From Riptortus pedestris (Eukaryota; Arthropoda; Insecta; Hemiptera; Alydidae), in NCBI GenBank assembly GCA_019009955.1, contig CM032233.1, forward strand, positions 11,786,501 through 11,850,500: a DNA stretch of 64,000 bases, in the 5' to 3' direction. Below are positions 41,214-49,291 of the stretch, piece by piece; the first letter of the stretch is position 1; the number at the start of each line of letters is the position of its first letter. The notes below the pieces were generated by a model. It did not search any database. It saw nothing but the letters and a program-made list of their open reading frames with translations, and was not told the origin of the DNA. The position numbers were made by a program, and so were the translations under genes.

Positions 41214-43576
41214 ATATATATATATGGCTTTGAACAGACCTTGTTTTCGTCATCTCAATTGATGGACATTTACAGGAATGTTTCGATAATTACCTCAAGA
41301 GTACACAACCTCCTCAAGAACCTTAAGGGAAATTTGCTAAAATGAATGAAATAATTTTAAGCCAAACATTACTTCATACGTGTAAGCTGTTAGCAGATAG
41401 TGGTGTGAGTTTGTTGAATTTCAGACAAAGAAACAGAATTAGAGAAAAAGTGGCTATTTTGCCAACATTTCAAACTGTTTTTCAGTCCTTCATCGGGGCT
41501 AGAACAATATGAACAATGGAAACACAATTTAAACAATAGAACAACAACTTTTAGAAATTCAAATGACAAACAGCAAAGCAAGTTGAGTTTTTTATTGTTG
41601 AGTTAAGTTTTTTACTTGTTTTAAATTAAAAACAGGGCATATGATCTAATGTACCTTCAGACCACAAAAGTTTAGAATTAACTTAGAATAATTTATAGAA
41701 AGAGACAATCATCTTTTGTTTTCCTCTCTCTATATCGATATACATAAGTAAACAAACAATTCAGGAGTAAACTTACAAGTCTTATGAGCTTAATATATTT
41801 ATAACTATAATGTTATAAGAATAGGTAAGTATTGCAGAGTCCTAGTTGCTTACAAACAATGTGTGGGGTTGGTGTATGTGATTTAGTCTAGCCTGGATAG
41901 CAGAAATGAATGGTCATTTTGGATTGACACAATGATGCTGCTGTTAATTGTGTAATGCACGTTCTTAATTGGACCTAAAACTCTACACTTAAATTCATAT
42001 AACTAACCCTGAATAGTAATTCACTTTTTATTGGAGTCTTTATATCTGATTTTGTATTTTGTATGAGGTCTCAATGTTTGCTGAGGTTGGTGGCCACCAA
42101 AGGAATGAAATGGCTAGGCAACAAGAGTTCATGCAGAGATTGCAGGCAAGTTTCCCTTCTCTAAATATACTTAGTTATATGCTTTGTGAACATTGTGTAC
42201 TTATTTAGCCTAATAGAAAAGTAAATCAATGAAGCTTTAACCATGAACTTTTCATCAATTGGAAAAGAAAATTATTTTCTCTATAGGACTAATCATTTGA
42301 ACTAGTGATTCAAAAAGCTGCAACAGGCTTATGCATTAATTAGCTTATTATTTCTTTAGGCCAAATGATTAACTAGTCTGGCAAGTTATAATAATAAGAA
42401 TAAATTTATGGAAATGGTAGTAATGATTTAGCAAGTTAACAAACAAGTGAAAAATATACTTTGATAATAGTCTTATAAAAAATTAATAGAGAAGAAATAG
42501 CCAATTACATATACACATTGTACATATCGTTTTAAGAAAACTTAGTTAAATACATTTTGATATGTTACAAAACATATGAAAATATTTGTCATGAAAGCTA
42601 TTTTAAAATAAAGAGGGGCATTAAGGTCTCTTATCTTAATAAATGTCAAGGAAATGTGTTGCTCCCTCGTCCTCAAGAGAATAGTATTTATATTATATAT
42701 AAAATATATTCTCTCTGTTATTGGTAACTATATACTACTAAGAAGTCATAATAGAAGAGGTAAAATGGGAACAATTCCGCTCACTGTATGATCACCATAC
42801 TGCTACCATTTAGTTGTTCATCTAATAGAAAAAAAGTAAGTAATAGATAAAATTCTTCTTTTTCCATATGACAGATCCTAACACAAAGCTGTTATAGTAT
42901 TTTAAAAAAAATATCTAGCTGCTGAAACCATTTGTGATAACTTTTCAATTCAGTCTCTAATATAAGTGGTTCATAGCTAAAAAAATATATGTGGAATCAA
43001 ATGGAGAAGTTGCCCCATGACACTCTCCTAAAAGAAGAATGATGTAGTGAAGTCAAGAAACTTCTTTAATTTCGATTTTCTGGAAATATGGAATGAATCT
43101 AAGAGGAGCAAGGGGTACATCAAGCATTTCTCCCTTCTACTTCCTCTCTACAGTTAAATTTCATCGAGTTTTAGTTACTATAATATTCCTTAGCTCATTC
43201 TCCATCAACTATTGACTCTTTTTCCTTTCCTTGAACTGATAAAAACATCTGTTTGTATTTAATAACCTTTATGTGTGTATAAATAATTAACATATTTTTG
43301 TTTTATTTGCAGAGGCCAGAAGATGTGTTCTCAGATTCTCCTAGGAGGGAGTACAGGCAGAGGAATGTTTCTCGGAGTGGGAGTGGAGGTGAGGGCTATT
43401 GCATCCTTGCCCAAGCCCCATCTGGCTATGTGTCCCTTCCCCCTATATCTAACTATGTAAAGCATGACTGGACCCCAAATGCTCCTATTAAAGGCTATGA
43501 TATGAATGGGTCAGTAGCGTCTCCCAACGCTCCTTCAGCCAGACCCCCGAGCAACGAAACGTCATGGGCTACATAA
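6866..43576 (+). CDS. dome: Domeless-like class I cytokine receptor (JAK/STAT), 22 coding exons
   Basis: Splicing the 22 exons listed below gives 3411 coding bases, 1136 residues plus TAA, with every junction phase agreeing. Seen: hydrophobic leader (1-22); Ig-like domain (39-129); cytokine-binding module with C140-C150 and C179-C190 in its first domain and W329-W-S-E-P333 where WSxWS would lie in its second; five more FN3 domains (344-875); one membrane helix (about 882-903); a short basic stop-transfer (R905, R910, K912); VKLPPQLE (919-926) as a Box1-like JAK site; a Ser/acidic segment and a Tyr-containing C-terminus. Nearly all extracellular domain boundaries are phase-1 introns. Known family role: surface receptor that binds Unpaired/IL-6-like ligands and activates JAK and STAT. 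The name rests on architecture; another gp130-like invertebrate receptor is the alternative. No consensus YxxQ motif is present in the tail. Confidence 0.8.
7687..8624 (-). mobile_element. Helentron-like repeat, full-length copy in receptor intron 1
   Basis: Starts tttagcagatttccc with the perfect 20-bp palindrome, has (TA)n at 7815-7850, and ends aaatctgcttagtttacgca then cccctacgtgacggac. About 938 bases. T runs lie at both outer edges. Confidence 0.87.
8625..9540 (+). other. Intronic stretch without recognised features
   Basis: Part of receptor intron 1. Composition is less AT-rich around 9100-9480, which could be old transposon sequence, but no frame can be followed. Confidence 0.3.
9541..9995. 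repeat. Four tandem copies of a ~106-bp unit
   Basis: catccattctggagaagctg occurs at 9591, 9697, 9803 and 9912, within longer matching units that include tgatcacttagt and gtataatacatctcatactc. In receptor intron 1. The ORF-like stretch on the minus strand is incidental. Confidence 0.9.
10741..11013 (+). CDS. dome: Receptor exon 2: Ig-like domain
   Basis: Acceptor ttcttttcag, donor gtaagt, phase 1 to phase 1, residues 39-129. A single exon encodes the whole domain, with cysteines in EIFCIL and YSCKL spaced like B- and F-strand Ig cysteines, and YSC matching the usual Ig F-strand. In gp130/IL-6 receptor relatives an N-terminal Ig-like domain precedes the cytokine-binding module, and the order here is the same. 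Confidence 0.8.
11661..11793 (+). CDS. dome: Receptor exon 3: cytokine-binding module, first half of domain 1
   Basis: Acceptor ttgttttcag, donor gtattg, phase 1 to phase 2. It carries the first conserved cysteine pair (C140 and C150, in FTCIS and LNCSW). The CxW-like second cysteine is typical of class I cytokine receptors. Confidence 0.82.
12065..12237 (+). CDS. dome: Receptor exon 4: cytokine-binding module, second half of domain 1
   Basis: Acceptor tttcatttcag, donor gttagt, phase 2 to phase 1. It carries the second cysteine pair (C179 and C190, in FKCPG and NYCLW), completing the four-cysteine signature, and the closing strands (residues to 231). Confidence 0.82.
12354..12511 (+). CDS. 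dome: Receptor exon 5: cytokine-binding module, first half of domain 2
   Basis: Acceptor tatttacag, donor CAG/gttgta, phase 1 to phase 0, residues 232-284. It opens with the usual FN3 P-x-x-P-x-x-L start (LPRKPENLTL) and the B/C-strand pattern LTISWDLP. Confidence 0.82.
13533..13710 (+). CDS. dome: Receptor exon 6: cytokine-binding module, second half of domain 2
   Basis: Acceptor of ten or more T then ag; donor gttggt; phase 0 to phase 1, residues 285-343. The FN3 YDIRV F strand is followed by KWWSEPATI, the position of the WSxWS box. Only a degenerate WWSEP is left, as is common in invertebrate members. Confidence 0.82.
13787..13970 (+). CDS. dome: Receptor exon 7: FN3 domain 3, first half
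   Basis: The 76-base intron before it is the shortest in the gene. Acceptor tattttttag, donor AAG/gtatat, phase 1 to phase 2. The segment IFIYWQLIPQ is the C strand of an FN3 fold with its Trp. Confidence 0.8.
14274..14416 (+). CDS. dome: Receptor exon 8: FN3 domain 3, second half
   Basis: Acceptor cttttccag, donor gtaagc, phase 2 to phase 1, residues to 452. The F-strand Y-x-F-K-I-V-S-S-N pattern (YIFKIVSSN) is typical of FN3 domains. Confidence 0.8.
15208..15249. repeat. (TG)n microsatellite
   Basis: About 20 TG repeats in receptor intron 8. Confidence 0.97.
15679..15842 (+). CDS. dome: Receptor exon 9: FN3 domain 4, first half
   Basis: Acceptor cattttcag, donor AAC/gtacgt, phase 1 to phase 0, residues 453-507. 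Contains ALSWNAPPQ (C strand) and YTIFWC. Two extra cysteines (FWCDN and YGCN) could form a local disulphide (inference). Confidence 0.8.
16148..16301 (+). CDS. dome: Receptor exon 10: FN3 domain 4, second half
   Basis: Acceptor tttttaatag, donor gtaata, phase 0 to phase 1, residues to 558. The F strand is YQFAISANTANS, as in FN3 domains. Two Asn-X-Ser/Thr sites are visible. Confidence 0.8.
16572..16721 (+). CDS. dome: Receptor exon 11: FN3 domain 5, first half
   Basis: Acceptor tttttaacag, donor gtatca, phase 1 to phase 1, residues 559-608. The C strand is FMELGWKLE, followed by FEVEYCPV. Three cysteines occur in this half domain. Confidence 0.78.
17065..17160. repeat. 96-bp dispersed duplicate (copy 1), exon-like
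   Basis: About 90% identical to 19588-19683. Starts gaacatagtatattatacat and ends tatttccct. One frame reads SILYILQKGHCSELCFNVGV, FN3-like in style. In receptor intron 11. Confidence 0.7.
17266..17450. repeat. Imperfect tandem repeat, period about 84 bp
   Basis: ttggttctgtgtcatatgtt at 17287 and ttggttctgtcatatgtttt at 17371, with related sequence between and after. In receptor intron 11. Confidence 0.6.
17681..17839 (+). CDS. dome: Receptor exon 12: FN3 domain 5, second half
   Basis: Acceptor tttattatag, donor gtaatt, phase 1 to phase 1, residues to 661. NISGLQPYTTYMVRLSLVS is a textbook FN3 E-to-F strand with the L-x-P-x-x-x-Y tyrosine corner. Confidence 0.83.
17935..18152 (-). mobile_element. 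tRNA-derived SINE, second copy, receptor intron 12
   Basis: Same family as the copy at 39175, with head (B-box complement gggaatcgaacc; here cgggaatcgaacccgcc), body (ctaatcgggacgggtaatct) and tail. No clear target duplication seen. Confidence 0.82.
19029..19192 (+). CDS. dome: Receptor exon 13: FN3 domain 6, first half
   Basis: Acceptor ctgttttag, donor CAG/gtaaaa, phase 1 to phase 0, residues 662-716. APDGPPENFKAL and SVTLSWKPP are the clearest FN3 start in the gene. Confidence 0.85.
19588..19683. repeat. 96-bp dispersed duplicate (copy 2), exon-like
   Basis: Partner of 17065-17160. A pyrimidine tract ending ttttag (19558-19573) precedes it, so it looks like a cryptic exon. The frame reads SILYILQKDHHSELCFNVGI. 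In receptor intron 13, between the two halves of FN3 domain 6, where an extra half-domain would not fit. Confidence 0.7.
19760..20614 (-). mobile_element. Helentron-like repeat, diverged, lacking the palindrome end
   Basis: Core motifs (ctctagcagtcacaaatttt, gctcgttaaccagcagaac, attatgagctgaataaaa) and the terminus cctgcgtgacggacttta are present in receptor intron 13. The palindrome side is missing. Confidence 0.65.
20817..20928 (+). CDS. dome: Receptor exon 14: FN3 domain 6, second half
   Basis: Acceptor ctttcctag, donor gtaagt, phase 0 to phase 1, residues to 753. It has LASYEDYIIRVTACT (F strand). It is the last exon before the 12.6-kb minisatellite-filled intron. Confidence 0.8.
20929..21716 (+). 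other. Intron sequence before the minisatellite array
   Basis: Plain AT-rich intron. ccatatagata at 21707-21717 is repeated just past the array at 32923-32933. Confidence 0.5.
21717..32893. repeat. 11.2-kb array of a 24-bp minisatellite (about 465 units) in receptor intron 14
   Basis: Head-to-tail 24-bp units built on ctagctatcaagctctc followed by a seven-base spacer ending cataa. Three common variants differ at two sites (aag or aat; ctccac or ctcgac): A = aag+ctcc, B = aat+ctcg, C = aag+ctcg. Rare marker variants (ctcttcac then cttg; ctacc for ctatc) recur at multiples of 24, often 624-768 bases apart, showing higher-order units. A phase slip of 8 bases occurs near 29390. Because 24 is divisible by 3 and one frame per strand lacks stops, ORFs up to 1396 codons appear on both strands; they look like artefacts, since the array sits between exons 14 and 15 and continues neither exon's frame. 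Confidence 0.97.
33521..33706 (+). CDS. dome: Receptor exon 15: FN3 domain 7, first half
   Basis: Acceptor ttcttcttag, donor gtaaga, phase 1 to phase 1, residues 754-815. Contains DLNITWFPLKS and YQIKVEML. It is joined to exon 14 across the minisatellite array; phase and domain order both fit. Confidence 0.78.
33820..33981. repeat. Recent 81-bp tandem duplication
   Basis: tgttaaaaatattgaagtct and the following 60 bases repeat at 33901 with only small differences in the T run. In receptor intron 15. Confidence 0.9.
34467..34646 (+). CDS. dome: Receptor exon 16: FN3 domain 7, second half
   Basis: Donor gtgaga, phase 1 to phase 1, residues to 875. YRVQVRAVNED is the F strand and GPWSLPAEG resembles a WS-type G-strand. 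The acceptor (gaatgaag/gtgc) has almost no pyrimidine tract, so the exact 5' boundary is the least certain of the set. Confidence 0.7.
34793..34883 (+). CDS. dome: Receptor exon 17: transmembrane helix
   Basis: Acceptor tgctttccag, donor gtaagt, phase 1 to phase 2. It encodes about 22 uninterrupted apolar residues (882-903), starting MVVISSVGILLLLVL, followed by TR. The intron after it (34884-37598) contains a Helentron-like repeat and a Tc1-type element. Confidence 0.85.
34927..35566 (+). mobile_element. Helentron-like repeat in receptor intron 17
   Basis: Starts agtccattattcaggggctg, carries the subterminal aaacagatttccc, a short TA run and the palindrome end ...aagggaaatctgctaaaa. About 640 bases. 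Confidence 0.83.
36268..36398 (-). mobile_element. Diverged SINE relic, receptor intron 17
   Basis: ccacctttttctagcca and gggaatcgaatcccat match the body and B-box side of the SINE family. The rest is too diverged to align by eye. Confidence 0.5.
36586..37204 (-). mobile_element. Tc1/mariner-type element, truncated (619 bp)
   Basis: Inverted ends cactcaactgcaaaaaaaa and cactcaaccgcaaaaaaaa (each leading to accggacactta), with TA at both sides (36584-36585, 37205-37206). On the minus strand around 36834-36890 a trace of transposase HTH reads GRSLRYIAETLGVAKSTIH. The catalytic part is deleted. Confidence 0.85.
37599..37674 (+). CDS. dome: Receptor exon 18: juxtamembrane segment with Box1-like motif
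   Basis: Acceptor tatttttcag, donor gtaagt, phase 2 to phase 0, residues 906-931. IWMRCKAMQNIRVKLPPQLE has a basic stop-transfer followed by a hydrophobic-Pro-Pro pattern at 919-926. In class I receptors a Pro-rich Box1 this close to the membrane binds JAK; the assignment here is inferred from position and pattern. Confidence 0.8.
39037..39141 (+). CDS. dome: Receptor exon 19: cytoplasmic tail
   Basis: Acceptor ttattttccag, donor CAG/gtatgt, phase 0 to phase 0 (105 bases), residues 932-966. Pro- and Ser-rich (SDSSDNPPPDQQ), with no recognised domain. A tRNA-derived SINE lies in the following intron. Confidence 0.75.
39175..39404 (-). mobile_element. tRNA-derived SINE with 13-bp target duplication, receptor intron 19
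   Basis: The minus strand begins with a tRNA-like head containing an A-box-like tggccgtgcgagttagggtg and the B box ggttcgattcc, then a body of about 130 bases, ending in an A-rich tail. Flanked by catcaaaagatat at 39162-39174 and 39405-39417. Confidence 0.85.
39874..40044 (+). CDS. dome: Receptor exon 20: Ser/Glu-rich cytoplasmic tail
   Basis: Acceptor ttgacatag, donor GAG/gtatta, phase 0 to phase 0 (171 bases), residues 967-1023. It has an acidic stretch and then SSGCGSGQESVSSSISSGTH, similar in style to the Ser-rich tail of gp130/Dome proteins. DSGTEAD resembles a phosphodegron-type serine motif (inference). Confidence 0.75.
40255..41341 (+). mobile_element. Helentron-like repeat in receptor intron 20
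   Basis: Subterminal aactaagcagatttccctca at about 40263, long TA microsatellite at 41165-41225, and the end ccttaagggaaatttgctaa. Considerably diverged. Confidence 0.72.
42068..42145 (+). CDS. dome: Receptor exon 21: small in-frame cassette with GC donor
   Basis: 78 bases, phase 0 on both sides, residues 1024-1049 (starting VSMFAEVGGHQRNEM). Donor is CAG/gcaagt, a GC-AG intron; acceptor is tgtatgag. It could be skipped without changing frame. The frame fits both neighbours. Confidence 0.65.
43313..43576 (+). CDS. dome: Receptor exon 22: C-terminal tail with tyrosines and stop
   Basis: Acceptor ttttatttgcag, stop TAA at 43574-43576, residues 1050-1136. Tyrosines are at 1063, 1078, 1088, 1097 and 1111, with GYCILAQ and GYVSLPP as the best candidate phosphotyrosine docking sites. 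The exon is richer in GC than the flanks, as expected of coding sequence. Confidence 0.78.
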   Translation, partial: RPEDVFSDSPRREYRQRNVSRSGSGGEGYCILAQAPSGYVSLPPISNYVKHDWTPNAPIKGYDMNGSVASPNAPSARPPSNETSWAT

Positions 43577-46500
43577 GCTGAGAAGTTTTCCTCTGAATAG
43601 TAGGTGCTCCATGGGCTTAAATGGAAGATCTGAATAGCTTTAAAGTAATTGGGTTTATAAACAACACATGCTATCGTCAGTGCTTCAATTTTTGTATTAA
43701 CTTTATTAAATCTAACTTAATTCATTTTAGTGTAACTTGTTGTGGAATATCCATGATTTTCAAAATACCATCCATAGACATAGGTGTAAGTAGTTGTTTT
43801 CCTCTAGAAAATGAAGTATATACCTGAGGGATTTATATTTTATTATGAATTATAAATGTGATTGTAAAGGCCTGGTAACTAAATGTCTGAATGGGTTTAG
43901 CCATGTCAAAATGTAGCACAAATCTAGAATTCATCTCCTGTTTGCTCATTCTCAGTATATATTTGAGGGGCAAAAATCTCTTTCTAAGCCATTTCTTACT
44001 GGCTTGTCTCACGATCATTACTCCTTGTGTTAAACCCAGCTCTGTTAGTTCTTGTTGTTGTTATATTAGTAGTAAATGAGTTTTATAAAATGGAAAACTC
44101 GCTCTTCAAATGTTCACTCAATTTTTTTGCTATAGTTGCTTCTGGCTCAATTCAGTTTTTTTCTTTTTAATTAAATTTTTATGTATTTGGGACCAAACAT
44201 TTTTAAATTATCAGAACACTCTTCTTTTATCGTAAATATGACCAAAATTTCATATAATTTCTATTTTTTTTTTTTTGTGAGATTAATGTTTACACATTAT
44301 TTCATAATCTAATACTTATTTATTTTTAAATTCAAATAGCAAATGCTTTATGTATACTATTAAAATTAAGTTAGGTTTCTTTGTGTTATTTTTTTTGTTT
44401 TCAAAACAAATATATTGTGATAGTTAATTTTTCTTTTCTTGTGTAATAAAACATAGTTTTCCATTTTTTTAAAGAATGTATATTTTATGTTTTTGACTTA
44501 ATGACTTTTAAAAAATGTATAATGTATCTTTTAGGTGTTTAACTGTGTTTAAAGTAAATACTTTAAGTACTAATTAAAATTTTGTATAATTTAGGTATAG
44601 TAACTATATCTGTTAATTCTGGTTACCAGTAATTCTTTGGAATGTTTTCATATTGAAACTAGCTGTATATCTGTACTTGCGATGATTTTTTCATGTTTTA
44701 TGTTGCTTTTCAGGGCGCACACATTAATATATTTTATATTAATTTATTTTTACTACTTTAATCGGCTAATAACTGTTGATTTGAATTTTGAAACGCTCGG
44801 TGATCTCTTGTGCAATGGAAATATTGTTCTATATGTATATTCTTTATTAGTGCATTATGTTATTTATATGTTGTATTTTAAGTTTCGTTTTTTTTTTCTT
44901 TCTAAGTATTTAGTATTACTTAGATATCTTTTTGTTAAATATTTGTTTTAATAATCTTAAAAACTACATTCTCTATTATTTTCCATACCAGTGATTACAT
45001 TTCCCAGTAAGTAATATGAATATGTAATTATACCTATCATTTTTTCACACTTTTAGTTTAGTTTTTGTGAACTATAAAATAATAGAATAAACACTATGTT
45101 CACACACTGAAATAAAAAAAAGTTTTGATAATGACTTACATGATATTTAGGATATAAAGTACTGAGGAAGGAAATGATACAAGTATGACATTATAGGTAA
45201 TATAAAGTATATTTTTAGTAGAAGAAAATGCAATTGCTCATGTTATTATTTATACTCTATTTGTTAATTAAACGAATAATAATTTTATTTTCATTTTCAT
45301 GTTACTGCTTTATTGTTATCTTTCATTTTAATCCATTCATTAGTCTTATAAAAATCATAATTGTAGTTCAACATTTTTCCGTATTTTTTATTTCATAAGT
45401 CAGTATTGTTAGAAATAAACTTATTTGCTTTATGCTCAGTAACATTAATATTAATTTTATGCTTCTTGATAGTGACTACAGATTCAAACTTCACAAGTGT
45501 GTAGTTCTGAAGGTTGGAGAAAAAAAAAACACTATTTCTCATTTAATGGATTTATTTCAGGTTCACACAACCTACGGTGCCTCCCGAGGAGTAATCATTC
45601 ACGAGTTAATATTTATTTGGTTACATTTCCTAGAGCTTCTGCCATAGGATAGTGTGACTGCCCTGGCAGAAGGTGCTCTAGGAAATGTACTCAAATAAAT
45701 ATTAACTTTTGATCGATTACTCCTGTTGTGGCACTATAGGTGGTGTAAAACATACAGAGAGAAGAAGTAATAAACTCATTAAATGAGAGAAAGTATTTTA
45801 TTCTCTGATCTTCAGCCTAAACACACAAGTGAGAATATTAATTTTAACATTGGTGAAAATGTTATTCGAAAAATTCCAAGTCCGATTTTCTTTATTGTCA
45901 TTATTTTTATTAATATATTATCATTTTAAATATTTCTGAAACACTTATTCATATATGGCTACTCATTTGTTTTAGTGATACTTTAAATTGTTTTTTCCCC
46001 GGTGATAATTTATATATTTTTGAAATATTTTATTTCTTTATAATAAATGTATAGTTGGCCAAGAATCTGTTAATGATGTTTTTGAGGGAGTGCCACTGTA
46101 TTTATTCCAGTGATAGTTGTAGTTTCTTTAACTTTAAGCTTTTGTCTATTTTTATCCGTTTTCTTTTAATTATGTATGGCTGTGTGTGTTCTTGTTTGGG
46201 CATGTATGTGTATTTAATATTCACTGGAGTTTTGTTTTTATTATCAAAATATAAAATCAAACCAAAAATGTGGTGTACAAATATCGAAATAGTTAGAGGG
46301 GAAATTATTTGAATGGTTACTATTATACAGTTTATCTTAAAACACAAACACTAAATATATATATTTTTCTTAATATTGATTAAAAGTACAAAAATAGTGG
46401 ACATTTTGTGCTAGATGCCGCCATATCTGTTAAGTCTGATGTAGAAGTGTATTTTAGCTGTTATTTTATTAATATTTAAAATGATATTTACAATTAAAGT

Positions 46501-47560
46501 TATGTGTCTGCCATATAAAATTTAAATATACATTTTGTGCATATTTTGTTTTATCTATTTATTAATATATATGTGTGTGTAAATACATATATAAATCTTT
46601 AATTTTGGTTCATTACACTTATTTTGTGCATATGCCATTTAGGGTTATCAAATGTATATTATTGACTTAAGCGAGGCCATTTGTATATATATTGTATAAT
46701 ATAATTTAAGATTGTGTAGATCAAATATTATGTAAAAATCTTCTTGTTGCTATTGAATTTTTATTTGTATATATATTTTTTCATAAAATGATTTCAGAGA
46801 TGCTATTTTTGATCAAAATATTTCATGTTTTTATCTAACAAAATTATACAATTGTATAGAAGAGCATTTTAATTAATTATGAAAGCTTGAAAATAAATGT
46901 ATATTTTTTGTGCTCACAAACATTGGGTGATATTGCACATTAAAGTGTATGTTATTAAAATATTATATGTTGTAACATAAAAGTATGTGATTCATTTTTG
47001 AATAACTCTTTACCTTCTCCTGGTTTCTTTTCACTTAAAAAAAATTCAAAATATGAACAAATGTGGATGGTATTTCAAATTCAAAATATGAAGAAATGTG
47101 GAGGGTATTTCAATCATATAATGAATGAAATCAGAAGATGTTGGCAAAGTAGGATTGGGGACGGGGTTGAGAGGCATGCAAAACTATTATCATAAAAATC
47201 ACTATTATTATGTGACTGTTAATTGAGTAATGTTGCATGACTTATTTTGTTGATCAAGATATTTCTTGCAACTGTTCTTCTATAAGATTTATTCTAACCC
47301 AAATATTAACAGAGTTCGTATTTTTTTTTTAATTTACTGGCTTTAGAAAGCCACACTCGTACACATGTGATTTTGATAATAAGCCTTTACATTGTACATG
47401 ATATTCCTAAGTCAGCATTATCATATCAGCCTCAGAGAGTAACATAGAGTTTTATTAAGTGAAGGAAGTGTCTAGCCTTTAAAGATAATTTTTCTCCTCA
47501 AAAATAATGTCCTACACTCATAATACATAAATTAAAATGAATAAAAAAATCTAATTTTTA
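43577..47560 (+). other. 3' flank and probable 3'UTR of the receptor gene
   Basis: AT-rich non-coding sequence. Candidate AATAAA poly(A) signals occur at 44445, 45086 and 46892; I cannot tell which is used. Many ATTTA pentamers are present. A large foldback lies at 45531-45796. No open frame here looks real. Confidence 0.4.
45531..45796. repeat. Large imperfect foldback downstream of the receptor gene
   Basis: Arms 45531-45644 and 45664-45796 are inverted copies with indels (for example ttacatttcctagagc against gctctaggaaatgta), around a 19-base loop. It could be a foldback transposon or MITE, or a hairpin in the 3'UTR. Confidence 0.75.
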
Positions 47561-47567
47561 ATTGCAC

Positions 47568-47608
47568 GTGGGAAATCAGTTTACACATCCCTTCATGACT
47601 GACTTTTC
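47568..47608 (-). mobile_element. Helentron-like repeat, terminal fragment
   Basis: tgggaaatcagtttacacat followed by cccttcatgactgactttt is a diverged 5' terminus in minus orientation. Confidence 0.45.
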
Positions 47609-48604
47609 TATGACCACTCAGCAACTCCATGACCTGAAGTCCCATATTCACAAATGAGTTAAAAGAAGTTTGCATTATAAAACCTTGCAATATAAAATTA
47701 CTGATTTATAATATTGTAATTAATTCCACCTGGAGTTGTGGAACTGCACTAAAACACCAAATATCCAAATACATTAATCCCTACTATCTAAAAATCCCAG
47801 AATTATTTATTATCAACTTCACCTCCTTATTACATCTCATACCTCAAGAAATTTGCTATTAGATTCTCAATAATATCTTCAAGGCTGTAGGAACATTTTG
47901 TCAAATGCTCTTGGCTCACTTCAAATCCACAACAAACCTTCAAAAAGATTGAACAATAAATGATGAGATGACCTTGCAAACATTAATTTTACATACTACA
48001 AATAACTTATAGTCATGTATCGGTTATGTTAATTCATTCTGCTCTTATTACTTCCTTGTACCGAATAAAGGAAGTATTATTGCAAAAAAAAAATTGATTT
48101 TCAGATTTTAACAGAATTATTTATTTCACCCTCCTCTGACCCATTTTGACTAGTTTGTACAATTTGGCAGCGGCAATAGGCAGTGGAAGCTGTAAAAATA
48201 ATAATTCCCACAACCAAATCACTAACAAAGAATTAAGGAAGGATTTCACCAATAATCGACTCGACTCAAAATTTAAATATATATGTAAATATTTATAATC
48301 AAAAGTGCACCAATTATAAATATAAATTAAAAATGAGACAGGCACTTTTTTAGCAATATAAAGGGGACACTTATATCTACTTAAACTAAATTACATTGAA
48401 AGAACTTAGCTGATTTATGGAAGTTCTCTGAGATCAGACTCTGCCGTGTGAGGATGTATAGGTGATGGGCGGGCTGAATGTTGAAGGAATTAATGAGTTG
48501 TCACCGACAAAAGTCACCCCTCCTGCGAATCTGAGCTATGACTGCCCTAATCACTTCGCGAAATCCCATTTTATAGCCGGGCCCATGACCACTTTTGCCT
48601 CCGT

Positions 48605-48881
48605 AAACAAACCTGATCTTTAGATTTATATAAAACTAATAAAGCTTATATATTGAGTTTTGCGCAACGATTAAACAAAAATAGCAACCAACAGAGCGGT
48701 AACAGACAAATATGTGTGTGTGTGTGTATGTATATATACATACATACAATTATACAATTTAGAATGGACCTCATTTCCATCTTCTCCTGGGTAGGATCGA
48801 TGGACATCTGAGAAAATTTGTCAAAAATCATGTCATGAGTACATCCTTAATAGCTGATTTCCCTTAAAGGAAATGCGCTAA
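48605..48881 (+). mobile_element. Helentron-like repeat, 3' part
   Basis: Contains the gcggtaacagacaaatatgt block, a (TG)/(TA) microsatellite, and the conserved 3' block through ccttaaaggaaatgcgctaa. Confidence 0.7.
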
Positions 48882-49034
48882 ATATATAGGTTAGAAAGAT
48901 GAATTCAATATTTTAAAATAATTAAATTATCAGCAATGCATTTTCTAATTTCCCATACAAGTATACATACACCTGTTCAGCATACCTTTTCCTCGACAGG
49001 CCAATAGTCTGTTTGACGTTTTACTTTTTTTCAC

Positions 49035-49144
49035 GCACATATAGCTTTGAATGGACTTAGTTTTCATTATCTCCCATTGGATTTGAAAATTGCATCATAA
49101 GTTCAATCTCTTTAGCTGATTTATCTTAAAGGAAATCTGTTAAA
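49035..49144 (+). mobile_element. Helentron-like repeat, 3' fragment
   Basis: Conserved 3' block with a partial internal deletion, ending cttaaaggaaatctgttaaa. Lies within 150 bases of the dynein stop codon. Confidence 0.6.
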
Positions 49145-49226
49145 AAAGGATATTTATTTTTTCAAATTAGTTAATGCTCCTTGACCTTGGAATTGAAAAT
49201 AAAACAAAACTCTTGAAAAATGAATA

Positions 49227-49232
49227 TTTATT
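49227..49232 (-). terminator. Candidate poly(A) signal of the dynein gene
   Basis: AATAAA on the minus strand, about 60 bases after the stop codon. Placement fits a short 3'UTR; usage is not shown. Confidence 0.4.
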
Positions 49233-49291
49233 TCATAATATTAATTAGGTTACATTTTATCAATCACTTAGTTTATAACCCAAAGTATCAA

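Noticed and set aside
48048..48076. Short hairpin (tacttcctt...aaggaagta)
   Set aside because: Only 9-11 bp of stem in AT-rich sequence with no context; too weak to call.
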